From Nautiliaceae bacterium (GTDB lineage Bacteria > Campylobacterota > Campylobacteria > Campylobacterales > Nautiliaceae): a stretch of DNA of 6,671 nucleotides. Where the stretch lies: positions 1 to 6,671 of the forward strand of contig JAMOSM010000134.1 in assembly GCA_027063075.1 (NCBI GenBank), given 5' to 3'. How positions within the stretch are numbered: the stretch's first letter is position 1; every line of letters starts with the position of its first letter. A program made the translations under genes and the position numbers. This document shows positions 1 through 5,674 of this stretch, piece by piece. A model generated the notes under the pieces. It worked only from the letters and a program-made list of their open reading frames with translations, searched no databases and was not told the origin of the DNA.

Positions 1-1
1 A

Positions 2-82
2 TATGGAGAAAGTCTGATAGATTACGATAAAAGCATAACAAGAATCAGTTTTGGAATTGCTTTTTACAGGGATTTATTTTAA
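2..82 (+). CDS. pldA: Outer membrane phospholipase A (OMPLA), C-terminal fragment, 5' end off the window
   Basis: Frame 2 of the + strand is open from the window edge to TAA at 80-82 and gives 26 residues starting YGESLIDYDKSITRISFG and ending YRDLF. This closely matches the C-terminus I remember for E. coli PldA (GYGESLIDYN...TRVGVGVMLNDLF), including the YGESLIDY block in the last strands of the barrel. The terminal Phe is the usual sorting signal of outer-membrane beta-barrels. The family is a calcium-dependent phospholipase A1/A2 that hydrolyses phospholipids in the outer membrane. Its catalytic Ser-His-Asn residues lie upstream of this window and cannot be checked. The gene converges on pepA, and the last 9 bp (74-82) are shared with the 3' end of pepA on the other strand. 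The fragment is short, but the match is specific enough for a fairly confident family call. Confidence 0.8.
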   Translation, partial: YGESLIDYDKSITRISFGIAFYRDLF

Positions 83-93
83 TCCCTGTAAAA
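62..93. repeat. Perfect 13-bp inverted repeat (hairpin) over the pldA/pepA convergent junction
   Basis: TTTTACAGGGATT at 62-74 is the exact reverse complement of AATCCCTGTAAAA at 81-93, leaving a 6-nt loop (75-80). The structure contains both stop codons: pepA TAA at 74-76 (read on the minus strand) and pldA TAA at 80-82. Its arms are coding sequence for both proteins (pldA AFYRD, pepA LLQGL). It sits where a bidirectional terminator is expected. However, the arm that would be 3' ends in A, not U, in both orientations, and no T-tract follows on either strand. It is therefore not a canonical intrinsic terminator. An mRNA 3'-end-protecting hairpin or a factor-dependent end is possible. The repeat is seen directly; its role is inference. 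Confidence 0.75.
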
Positions 94-1450
94 GAAAAGA
101 TATAATACTATCAACTCCAAATCCACTAGCCCCATAAGGATTATACCCCCACTCTTTTTCAACATAAGCAGGTCCTGCTATGTCAAAATGTATCCATTTA
201 TTTTTATTGTCTTTTTCAATAAATTCGCTTAAAAAGAGTGCCGCAGTCAAAGCACCGCCGTATCTGCTGCTTGCAATGTTACAAATATCTGCTACATTAC
301 TTTTTAGTAATTTTGGAAGATATTTATTAAACGGAAGATACGCAAAATGTTCTCCTCTACTCTCACCAACTCTTATAGCTTTATCAATCTCTTTTTTATT
401 AAATCCCATAACTCCGGCAGTATATTCACCAAGCCCTACAACACAAGCTCCAGTTAATGTTGCAAAATCCATAATTTTGTTAAAATCTTTTATATTTTCC
501 TGTACGTAGCAAAGACAATCAGCTAAAACAAGTCTTCCTTCCGCGTCTGTATTTCTAACTTCTATCGTTTTTCCGTTTTTAGCTTTTAACACATCATCCG
601 GTTTATAAGCATTGCCTCCTATCATATTTTCAGCCGCACCTAATATTGCATGAACTTCAATATCAAAACCAAGTTCGCTAACAGCTTTTATAATTCCAAG
701 TACCGTTACGGCTCCAGATTTATCACTTTTCATAGTTACCATATAATCAGCAGGTTTTAAGCTAAGTCCTCCACTATCGTATGTAAGACCTTTACCTACA
801 AGTACCACTTTTTTCTTAGCGTTTTTCGGTTTATAAGCCAGATGAACAAGCCTTGGAGGATTAGCACTTGCTTTTCCTACTGCATAAAATGCCCCGTATC
901 CGTTTTCTCTTAGCCACTCTTCATCATAAATTTTACATTCAAGATTATTTTCTTTTGCCACATCTTCGGCAATTGCTGCAAGTTTTGCAGGAGTAATTTC
1001 ATCTGGCATTGAATTTATTATATCTCTTACAAAATTAATAGTATTTGCTCTAATTTCTGCTTCTTTAATAATTTCATCAAAATCTCTTTTTGAATTAATA
1101 GCAATTGTTTTTACAGGATGTTTTGCCTTTTGGCTTTTGTATTTGTCAAACTCATAATCTCCTAAAATAAACCCTTCAAAAAAACTAAGAAGCAAATCTT
1201 TGTCTTTTGTATTTGGGGGTGTTATTTCTACACTTTCAAATTTATAGTTTTTAAGAGCTTTTATAATTTTTGCAGTTGCCGTTTTTAAATTTTCGCTGTT
1301 AAGCTCATCAATTCCTACATAAACTCTTTTCCTATCAAGCAATACCAAAACTTCTCCGTCTTTTCCTTCAAACCCGTACTCTTCAAATTTTTTGCTTCCA
1401 TTTATAACAATCTCAGCCTTAACTTGACCTTTACCTTTAACAAACTCCAT
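74..1450 (-). CDS. pepA: Leucyl (cytosol) aminopeptidase, family M17
   Basis: 458-aa cytoplasmic metallo-exopeptidase that removes N-terminal residues, often Leu, from peptides and is normally a hexamer with two metal ions per subunit. The diagnostic motif NTDAEGRL is at residues 300-307. All metal and catalytic residues fit E. coli PepA numbering at a constant offset of 50: Lys220 and Asp225 (GKGLTYDSGG), Lys232 (SLKP), Asp243 (MKSDKSGA), Asp302, Glu304 and Arg306. The catalytic domain is roughly residues 135-458. The less conserved N-terminal domain is a little short for the family (usually about 480-500 aa in total). The start is ATG at 1448-1450, immediately after the dedA stop. Its AGGAGG ribosome site lies inside the last Glu codons of dedA, which points to translational coupling. 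It is the last gene of the trpB-dedA-pepA unit and overlaps pldA at its 3' end. E. coli PepA also binds DNA (XerC/D sites, carAB); nothing here tests that role. Confidence 0.96.
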   Translation of the reverse strand: MEFVKGKGQVKAEIVINGSKKFEEYGFEGKDGEVLVLLDRKRVYVGIDELNSENLKTATAKIIKALKNYKFESVEITPPNTKDKDLLLSFFEGFILGDYEFDKYKSQKAKHPVKTIAINSKRDFDEIIKEAEIRANTINFVRDIINSMPDEITPAKLAAIAEDVAKENNLECKIYDEEWLRENGYGAFYAVGKASANPPRLVHLAYKPKNAKKKVVLVGKGLTYDSGGLSLKPADYMVTMKSDKSGAVTVLGIIKAVSELGFDIEVHAILGAAENMIGGNAYKPDDVLKAKNGKTIEVRNTDAEGRLVLADCLCYVQENIKDFNKIMDFATLTGACVVGLGEYTAGVMGFNKKEIDKAIRVGESRGEHFAYLPFNKYLPKLLKSNVADICNIASSRYGGALTAALFLSEFIEKDNKNKWIHFDIAGPAYVEKEWGYNPYGASGFGVDSIISFLLQGLK

Positions 1451-2089
1451 CTATTCCTCCTCTTTTTTATTAATATACCATAAAATTCCCCATAAAATCG
1501 CTACAAACATTATACCAAAATACCAGTGTTCTTTTAGCCATTTAATAAGACTCAAAAGTTCTTCCCCAAAATAATAAGCCGGAATTATAGTAAGACTTGC
1601 CCAGATAAACGCAGAAATTAAATTAATTATTGCATATTTTTTAGGGTCATACCCAAGTACTCCTATTGTCATAGGAATAATGGTTCTCATTCCATAAATG
1701 AAACGCTGAAAAAAAATCACCCATCCCCCATATTTCCTAAGAAGGAGCCTTGCTTTTGCAAACTTACGCCTATGAGCGTTTAGTTCTTTTAAAACCCAGT
1801 CTTTATTCACTCTACCAAGATAATAATAAATCTGGTCTCCTATAAAGCCTCCAAGGGCTGCTACTAAAATAGCAAGCCATAAATTCATATCACCTGTATG
1901 TGAAAGTATCCCGGCCATTATAAGACCGGTTTCTCCTTCCATAATAGACCAAAAAAAGAGTATTATATATCCATATTTTTTCAGTAGCTCAACCAAATGC
2001 TCTTCAGAAAAAAACTCTTTTACTGATTCAAAGTCAAAACCATATAAAAAACTAACAAACAAAATCGATAAAATTATCCACTTTTTCAT
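1451..2089 (-). CDS. DedA family (SNARE-associated/VTT domain) inner-membrane protein
   Basis: 212-aa polytopic membrane protein. A hydrophobic N-terminal segment (residues 4-17) is followed by the DedA core. Visible family signatures are [10 protein letters not shown] (51-60), [14 protein letters not shown] (80-93), [11 protein letters not shown] (126-136) and [14 protein letters not shown] (143-156). The C-terminal membrane span is about 188-206, with a charged KKEEE tail. Glu51/Glu53, Asp85, Arg129 and Arg135 match the conserved acidic and basic residues needed for function in E. coli YqjA/YghB. Family members act in membrane homeostasis, and some move undecaprenyl phosphate across the inner membrane. 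That substrate is family knowledge, not shown here. The start ATG (2087-2089) overlaps the trpB stop as ATGA, with only a weak GAAGA ribosome site, so translation is probably coupled to trpB. The pairing with pepA recalls C. jejuni. Confidence 0.93.
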   Translation of the reverse strand: MKKWIILSILFVSFLYGFDFESVKEFFSEEHLVELLKKYGYIILFFWSIMEGETGLIMAGILSHTGDMNLWLAILVAALGGFIGDQIYYYLGRVNKDWVLKELNAHRRKFAKARLLLRKYGGWVIFFQRFIYGMRTIIPMTIGVLGYDPKKYAIINLISAFIWASLTIIPAYYFGEELLSLIKWLKEHWYFGIMFVAILWGILWYINKKEEE

Positions 2090-3285
2090 TCTTCAAAATC
2101 CAATAAATTTTTTGCCTGCATCATATCCTTATCACCTCTACCGGATAAATTTACAATTACAAGCTTTCCTTGAATATTAGGCAGTTTTTTAAGATATGCC
2201 ACTGCGTGAGAAGATTCAAATGCAGGAATAATGCCCTCTTTTTGACTTAGCCACACAAACGCATCAAGCGCTTCTTTATCTGTAATGTAATCATATTTTA
2301 CATTCCTTTTTTCAAAATGATAGGCATGTTCTGGTCCAATTCCCGGATAGTCAAGCCCTGCAGAAATTGAATGGGCTTCTAAAATTTGTCCGTCGTCATC
2401 CTGCAAAAGATAACTCATCTGCCCGTGAAGCACCCCTGGAGCTCCGGCATTAAGGCTTGCACCGTGTTTTCCACTTTCAATTCCAAGACCTCCTGCCTCA
2501 ATTCCTATACACTGAACGTTTTCTTCTTCTAAAAAGTGAGAAAAAATCCCCATAGCATTACTTCCGCCGCCTATACAGGCTATAACGTAATCTGGCATTT
2601 TTCCTTCTTTTGCCAAAATCTGAGCTTTTGCCTCATACCCGATAATTGCCTGAAAATCCCTCACCATCATAGGATACGGATGAGGACCTGCAACTGTTCC
2701 TATTACATAAAAGGTATCTCTTGCATTACTAACCCAATATCTTATAGCCTCATTCATAGCATCCTTAAGCGTTCTGCTGCCGCTTTTTACCGGATGAACT
2801 TTTGCACCAAGAAGTTTCATTCTAAAGACATTAAGTTCTTGTCTTTTAACATCTTTTTCTCCCATAAATATTTCACACTCTAAGCCTAAAAGCGCTGCAG
2901 CCGTGGCAGTTGCTACTCCGTGCTGACCGGCTCCCGTTTCTGCTATTACTCTTTTTTTACCCATTTTTTTAGCAAGCAGAACCTGACCTATCGTATTATT
3001 TACCTTATGGGCACCCGTGTGGTTTAAATCTTCTCTTTTTAAATAAATTTTTGCATTAAGCTCTTTACTTAAATTTGGGGCAAAATAAAGTCCAGTTGGA
3101 CGACCAATATACTCTTTGTAATAATAATCCATTTCTCTCCAAAACTCTTTATCAAAACGGATACTTTTATAAAACTCTTCAAGTTCAAGTAAAACCGGCA
3201 TTAAAGTCTCAGGTACATATCTTCCCCCAAACTTATCAAAATGCCCTCTCTCATCAGGGTCAAAAATAGGTTTTGGAATATACAT
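2086..3285 (-). CDS. trpB: Tryptophan synthase beta subunit (TrpB1 type)
   Basis: 399-aa PLP enzyme that joins indole and L-serine to give L-tryptophan, normally as an alpha2-beta2 complex with TrpA. The sequence shows the N-terminal [12 protein letters not shown] block (19-30), the PLP Schiff-base lysine Lys94 in HTGAHKVNN, catalytic Glu116 in ETGAGQHG, the PLP-phosphate loop GGGSN (239-243), Asp312 in LDYPG, and SGRGDKD (381-387), whose Ser contacts the PLP ring nitrogen. The length and absence of an N-terminal extension fit the TrpA-dependent TrpB1 class rather than TrpB2. The start ATG at 3283-3285 is preceded by AAAAGGAAG (3289-3297). It is the first gene of a unit with dedA and pepA. 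No trpA, trpF or other trp gene is in the window, so trpB stands apart here from the usual trp operon. Confidence 0.97.
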   Translation of the reverse strand: MYIPKPIFDPDERGHFDKFGGRYVPETLMPVLLELEEFYKSIRFDKEFWREMDYYYKEYIGRPTGLYFAPNLSKELNAKIYLKREDLNHTGAHKVNNTIGQVLLAKKMGKKRVIAETGAGQHGVATATAAALLGLECEIFMGEKDVKRQELNVFRMKLLGAKVHPVKSGSRTLKDAMNEAIRYWVSNARDTFYVIGTVAGPHPYPMMVRDFQAIIGYEAKAQILAKEGKMPDYVIACIGGGSNAMGIFSHFLEEENVQCIGIEAGGLGIESGKHGASLNAGAPGVLHGQMSYLLQDDDGQILEAHSISAGLDYPGIGPEHAYHFEKRNVKYDYITDKEALDAFVWLSQKEGIIPAFESSHAVAYLKKLPNIQGKLVIVNLSGRGDKDMMQAKNLLDFEE

Positions 3286-3290
3286 ATACT
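3285..3290 (+). promoter_or_regulatory. Candidate -10 box for the divergent 79-aa gene
   Basis: TATACT on the + strand differs from TATAAT at one position. It would start a transcript near 3297 with a leader of about 36 nt before the ATG at 3333. It overlaps the last base of the trpB start codon. TATATT at 3311-3316 is an alternative, but it would leave only about 10 nt of leader, barely covering the ribosome site. No -35 box is evident for either, so confidence is low. Confidence 0.28.
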
Positions 3291-3308
3291 TCCTTTTAGT
3301 TTTTTGAT

Positions 3309-3314
3309 ATTATA
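3309..3314 (-). promoter_or_regulatory. Candidate -10 box for trpB-dedA-pepA
   Basis: Read on the minus strand, this is a perfect TATAAT, preceded by a run of seven T's and a pyrimidine-rich stretch. Campylobacter and Helicobacter sigma-70 promoters commonly have a T-rich region instead of a conserved -35 box, and I see no good TTGACA here. Transcription would start near 3302, leaving a leader of about 17 nt that still contains the trpB ribosome site. The box is seen; promoter activity is inferred. Confidence 0.5.
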
Positions 3315-3332
3315 TTAAAAAAAGGAGAAAGT

Positions 3333-3572
3333 ATGAATGGATATATTCATCATCAATTTATTTTAGACGGAATTTGGTATGGGATTATCAGCGGAGGTGA
3401 GAGAATTGACATTGTAAAACTTCCTGAAATGGAATCTATGAAAGATAAATCAAAAGCAAAAGAAATAGCACTAAAAGCGTGTGAAAAATTCAATTGCCAA
3501 GATGAAAACTGCATTCAAGATAAAAATACAGATACTGTTATAAGACATTTGATTTATTGTCTTAACAAATAG
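3333..3572 (+). CDS. Hypothetical 79-aa protein with four cysteines
   Basis: I do not recognise this family. The gene looks real: a strong ribosome site (AAAGGAG, GGAG at 3324-3327) lies 5 nt before ATG, it fills the gap between a divergent and a convergent gene, and its composition is like that of neighbouring proteins. The first 30 residues are mixed hydrophobic and could form beta strands (FILDGIWYGIISGGERIDIVKL). Residues 34-52 are Lys/Ala-rich and probably helical. Cysteines are at 50, 55, 60 and 76 (spacing C-x4-C-x4-C-x15-C), with His71 nearby. This could bind a metal or form disulfides, but it matches no named motif I know. There is no signal peptide or membrane span, so it is probably cytoplasmic. 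It diverges from trpB and ends 11 bp from the convergent apt. No function is assigned. Confidence 0.75.
   Translation: MNGYIHHQFILDGIWYGIISGGERIDIVKLPEMESMKDKSKAKEIALKACEKFNCQDENCIQDKNTDTVIRHLIYCLNK
3536..3567. repeat. Imperfect inverted repeat at the 3' end of the 79-aa gene
   Basis: AAGACA (3542-3547) pairs with TGTCTT (3558-3563), and TGTT (3536-3539) pairs with AACA (3564-3567). This gives a 10-bp stem with a 2-nt bulge (3540-3541) and a 10-nt loop. The stem ends just before the TAG at 3570-3572 and, on the other strand, lies just downstream of the apt stop. It has no U-tract on either side. Like the hairpin at the pldA/pepA junction, it sits where two genes converge, but it is weaker and could be chance in AT-rich DNA. 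Confidence 0.35.
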
Positions 3573-3583
3573 AACAGAGGAGA

Positions 3584-4111
3584 TTAATATTTAACTAAAC
3601 TATCAACCTCTACTCCCATTTCTTTTAGCTTTTTAGCTCCGTCAAGAAAAGTAAGCTCAATCAAAAACACTGCCGCAACTACTCTCCCTCCAAGTTTTTT
3701 AATAAGTTTTACAGCAGCTTCAGCGGTACCACCCGTTGCAATTAAATCGTCAACAAGCAACACTTTTGGATTTTTAATCTCAAATGCGTCAATATGCATT
3801 TCAATCTCATCAAACCCATACTCAAGCGCATATTTCTCAGCCACCGTGGTTGAAGGAAGTTTTCCTTTTTTTCTGATTGGCACAAACCCTTTTTTGTTTT
3901 TAACGGCAATAGGGGCTCCGAAAATAAATCCCCTACTCTCAATCCCACACACATAATCAACATCCGGGTATTTTTTTGCAAAATAATCAATCACCTCACT
4001 AAAAAGTTCGCCTTTATTTAAAAGAGTTGTAATATCTTTAAAAATTATCCCTTTTTTAGGATAATCGGGAATATCTCTTATAGCCTCTTTTACTCTCTCT
4101 TCTAAACTCAT
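3584..4111 (-). CDS. apt: Adenine phosphoribosyltransferase
   Basis: 175-aa cytoplasmic enzyme of purine salvage that converts adenine and PRPP to AMP and pyrophosphate. The type I PRTase PRPP-binding motif VLLVDDLIATGGT is at residues 117-129. The adenine-side elements are also present: IPDYPKKGIIFKDITTLL (14-31), GIESRGFIFGAP (56-67), the flexible-loop region RKKGKLP (80-86) and YALEYG (94-99). Length is typical for the family (about 170-180 aa). The start ATG at 4109-4111 has an AAGGAG ribosome site at 4118-4123, which fits in the 14-bp gap after the PLD gene. It is the last gene of the serA-efp-PLD-apt row and converges on the 79-aa gene 11 bp away. No promoter of its own is obvious in the gap, so it is probably co-transcribed with upstream genes or read from a promoter inside the PLD gene. 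Confidence 0.96.
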   Translation of the reverse strand: MSLEERVKEAIRDIPDYPKKGIIFKDITTLLNKGELFSEVIDYFAKKYPDVDYVCGIESRGFIFGAPIAVKNKKGFVPIRKKGKLPSTTVAEKYALEYGFDEIEMHIDAFEIKNPKVLLVDDLIATGGTAEAAVKLIKKLGGRVVAAVFLIELTFLDGAKKLKEMGVEVDSLVKY

Positions 4112-4125
4112 AAAAATCTCCTTAT

Positions 4126-5100
4126 TTATTGCGAATTTTTAAAAATCTTCCAAAATTCATTTTCATAATAATAGACTATTTTATCATAACCTATTAAATT
4201 TTCATAATTTTTCTCATTAGCACTTTTAGTAAAATTATAAGATCCGGTATAAACAAAATCATCCACTATTAAAACTTTATCGTGCAATTTTCCAGGAACT
4301 GAATCTAGTTTTACATCTATGCTGTTATTTATTAAATAAGAATATACAGAATATTTGTTATCATAAAAATCTCCATCCATTACCCCTTTTACATCAACTC
4401 CTCTTTTTTTCGCTTTTATAATCGCCTCGGCTAAATCATAATCAGTAAAAGCATATATTAAAAAATAAATTCTTTTAGAGGCACTATTTATCTTATTAAT
4501 TAAGATAGATTTTATATTGTCGTTTGGAGAAAAATAGACTTTAAAAGAGGAATTTAAAGCTAAATAAGAAACATTTTTATCTAAAATCATTTGAAAATCT
4601 TTTTTATAAATATCCGCTATTTTTAAATCTTCTATTCTTATAAAATTTTCATAATTTCTATAAAAAGCATAATAAGTGTAATTTCCAGACCCGCTCCATA
4701 CTATTTTATCGTCTATAATCATATATTTATTATGCATAGTATATTTACTGTTATCTTCTATAACTAATATATCCGTTTTGTTTAAATCTTTAATTTTTTG
4801 ATTATTTAAAAATTCATCATCTACAATAATTTTAACTTTAACCCCTCTTTTAGAGGCATTTAATAAAGCATTTATGATTTTATCATTTGTAATTTCATAA
4901 ATTGCTAACTCTATACTTTCTTTAGCTAGATTAATATCTTTTATAATAATCTCATCTACCCCGTTAATATAATCCCCAGAAGTTTTTGAAAAAAACACTT
5001 TAATAAAATGTGTATTATTATCTTTTTTATAAGAAGTGTTAGAAGAATTGCATCCTATAAATATAAAGTAAAGAAAAAAGAAGAAAAAAAATTTTTTCAT
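4126..5100 (-). CDS. Phospholipase D-like (double HKD) putative lipoprotein
   Basis: 324 aa. The N-terminus is MKK followed by a Phe-rich hydrophobic run and IFIGC, a plausible lipobox with Cys17 as the lipidated residue (Phe at -3 is unusual). This suggests an exported, lipid-anchored protein. Two PLD domains follow. The first has H123-x-K125-x4-D130 then GSGN (136-139 region); the second has H273-x-K275-x4-D280 then GSYN (286-289). Both are followed by N-Y-E-N. Segments near 84-98 and 232-246 (KRGVxVK...D..F) show the internal duplication. In this superfamily the two HKD motifs form one active site that cleaves phosphodiester bonds, so the protein could be a nuclease or a phospholipase; the sequence does not decide. 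It is clearly more AT-rich than its neighbours: three 60-base blocks counted have 10-11 G/C, against 18-26 in efp, pepA and trpB. Its ATG shares one base with the efp stop (TAATG) and lacks a good ribosome site, so translation probably depends on efp. Confidence 0.9.
   Translation of the reverse strand: MKKFFFFFFLYFIFIGCNSSNTSYKKDNNTHFIKVFFSKTSGDYINGVDEIIIKDINLAKESIELAIYEITNDKIINALLNASKRGVKVKIIVDDEFLNNQKIKDLNKTDILVIEDNSKYTMHNKYMIIDDKIVWSGSGNYTYYAFYRNYENFIRIEDLKIADIYKKDFQMILDKNVSYLALNSSFKVYFSPNDNIKSILINKINSASKRIYFLIYAFTDYDLAEAIIKAKKRGVDVKGVMDGDFYDNKYSVYSYLINNSIDVKLDSVPGKLHDKVLIVDDFVYTGSYNFTKSANEKNYENLIGYDKIVYYYENEFWKIFKNSQ
5084..5097. repeat. A8-T6 homopolymer tract at the start of the PLD lipoprotein gene
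   Basis: On the + strand, eight A's (5084-5091) are followed by six T's (5092-5097). Read in the gene direction this is AAAAAA then TTTTTTTT, directly after the start codon, and it encodes Lys-Lys-Phe-Phe of the signal peptide. Further T-rich runs follow to about 5073. Such tracts are prone to slippage, and a one-base change would frameshift the protein at residue 3-5. Confidence 0.8.
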
Positions 5101-5663
5101 TATTTAACTTTTTCTAAATATTCTCCCGTCCTTGTATCAACTTTGATTTTATCTCCTTCAACTATATGACAAGGAACAGTAACAACAGCTCCTGTTTCAA
5201 GTTTTGCTGGTTTTCTACAAGCACCGCTTCTGTCTCTGTTACTTACAGGCTGAGTTTCTACTACTTCTAATACTACCTGCATTGGAAGCTCAACTCCGAT
5301 TACTTTTCCATTGTGAAATAGAATATCAACATTCATCCCTTCAAGCAAAAAGTCTTTGCTCTCTTCAAAAACTTTTACATCAACAGGCAGCATTTCAAAA
5401 GTTTCATTATCCATAAAATGATAAATATCCCCTTCATTATATGAATATTGATATTTTCTTCTCTCAAGATTAGGCTCATCTGCTTTATCACCTGCATGAA
5501 ATGTTTTTTCAATTACCCTTCCATCAATTAAATTTTTTAGTTTCGTCCTTACAAAAGCTGCACCTTTTCCCGGTTTAATATGATGATATTCGATAATTTT
5601 ATAAGGAACTCCGTCAAGTTCTATATTTAGATATTTTTTTAAATCACTCATACCATATGCCAT
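5100..5663 (-). CDS. efp: Translation elongation factor P
   Basis: 187-aa factor that binds the ribosome between the P and E sites and relieves stalling at consecutive prolines. Three-domain EF-P architecture is visible. The N-terminal KOW-like domain carries the loop KPGKGAAFVR (30-39), with Lys33 at the position of E. coli Lys34, the residue that is beta-lysylated in many bacteria. The central OB domain contains YQYSYNEGDIYHFMD (72-86 region). The C-terminal OB domain ends with VPCHIVEGDKIKVDTRTGEYLEKV, the family signature. The start MAYGMSDLKK resembles Campylobacter EF-P (MASYSMGDLKK), and AAGGAG at 5669-5674 supports ATG at 5661-5663 over the internal Met5. It lies 11 bp after serA, and its stop overlaps the PLD start by one base. 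Whether a modifying enzyme (EpmA/EpmB) exists cannot be seen here. Confidence 0.97.
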   Translation of the reverse strand: MAYGMSDLKKYLNIELDGVPYKIIEYHHIKPGKGAAFVRTKLKNLIDGRVIEKTFHAGDKADEPNLERRKYQYSYNEGDIYHFMDNETFEMLPVDVKVFEESKDFLLEGMNVDILFHNGKVIGVELPMQVVLEVVETQPVSNRDRSGACRKPAKLETGAVVTVPCHIVEGDKIKVDTRTGEYLEKVK

Positions 5664-5674
5664 TTTTACTCCTT

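Noticed and set aside
1..73. Start of a ychF gene downstream of pepA, as in C. jejuni
   Set aside because: The only minus-strand ATG here (34-36) meets a stop after three codons. The sequence is instead the + strand end of pldA.
180..509. 109-codon + strand open frame opposite pepA
   Set aside because: It lies entirely inside the strongly conserved M17 catalytic region on the other strand, has no plausible ribosome site, and gives low-complexity Ser/Leu/Pro-rich protein. Antisense shadow.
2536..2883. 115-codon + strand open frame opposite trpB
   Set aside because: Antisense to the TrpB core; the His/Cys/Ser-rich product resembles no family. Shadow of the real gene.
3075..3269. 64-codon + strand open frame opposite the trpB 5' end
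   Set aside because: Antisense shadow with no ribosome site or recognisable protein.
3742..3990. 82-codon minus-strand frame inside apt
   Set aside because: Same strand but a different frame from a fully conserved apt; no frameshift is needed because apt is intact.
4126..4160. AT palindrome near 4133-4148 as a terminator before apt
   Set aside because: The GATTTTTAAAAATTC-type palindrome has almost no loop and no G/C, lies in the PLD coding end, and a terminator there would cut off apt, which has no visible promoter.
5204..5416. 70-codon + strand open frame opposite efp
   Set aside because: Antisense to conserved EF-P domains; Leu/Gln/His-rich shadow.
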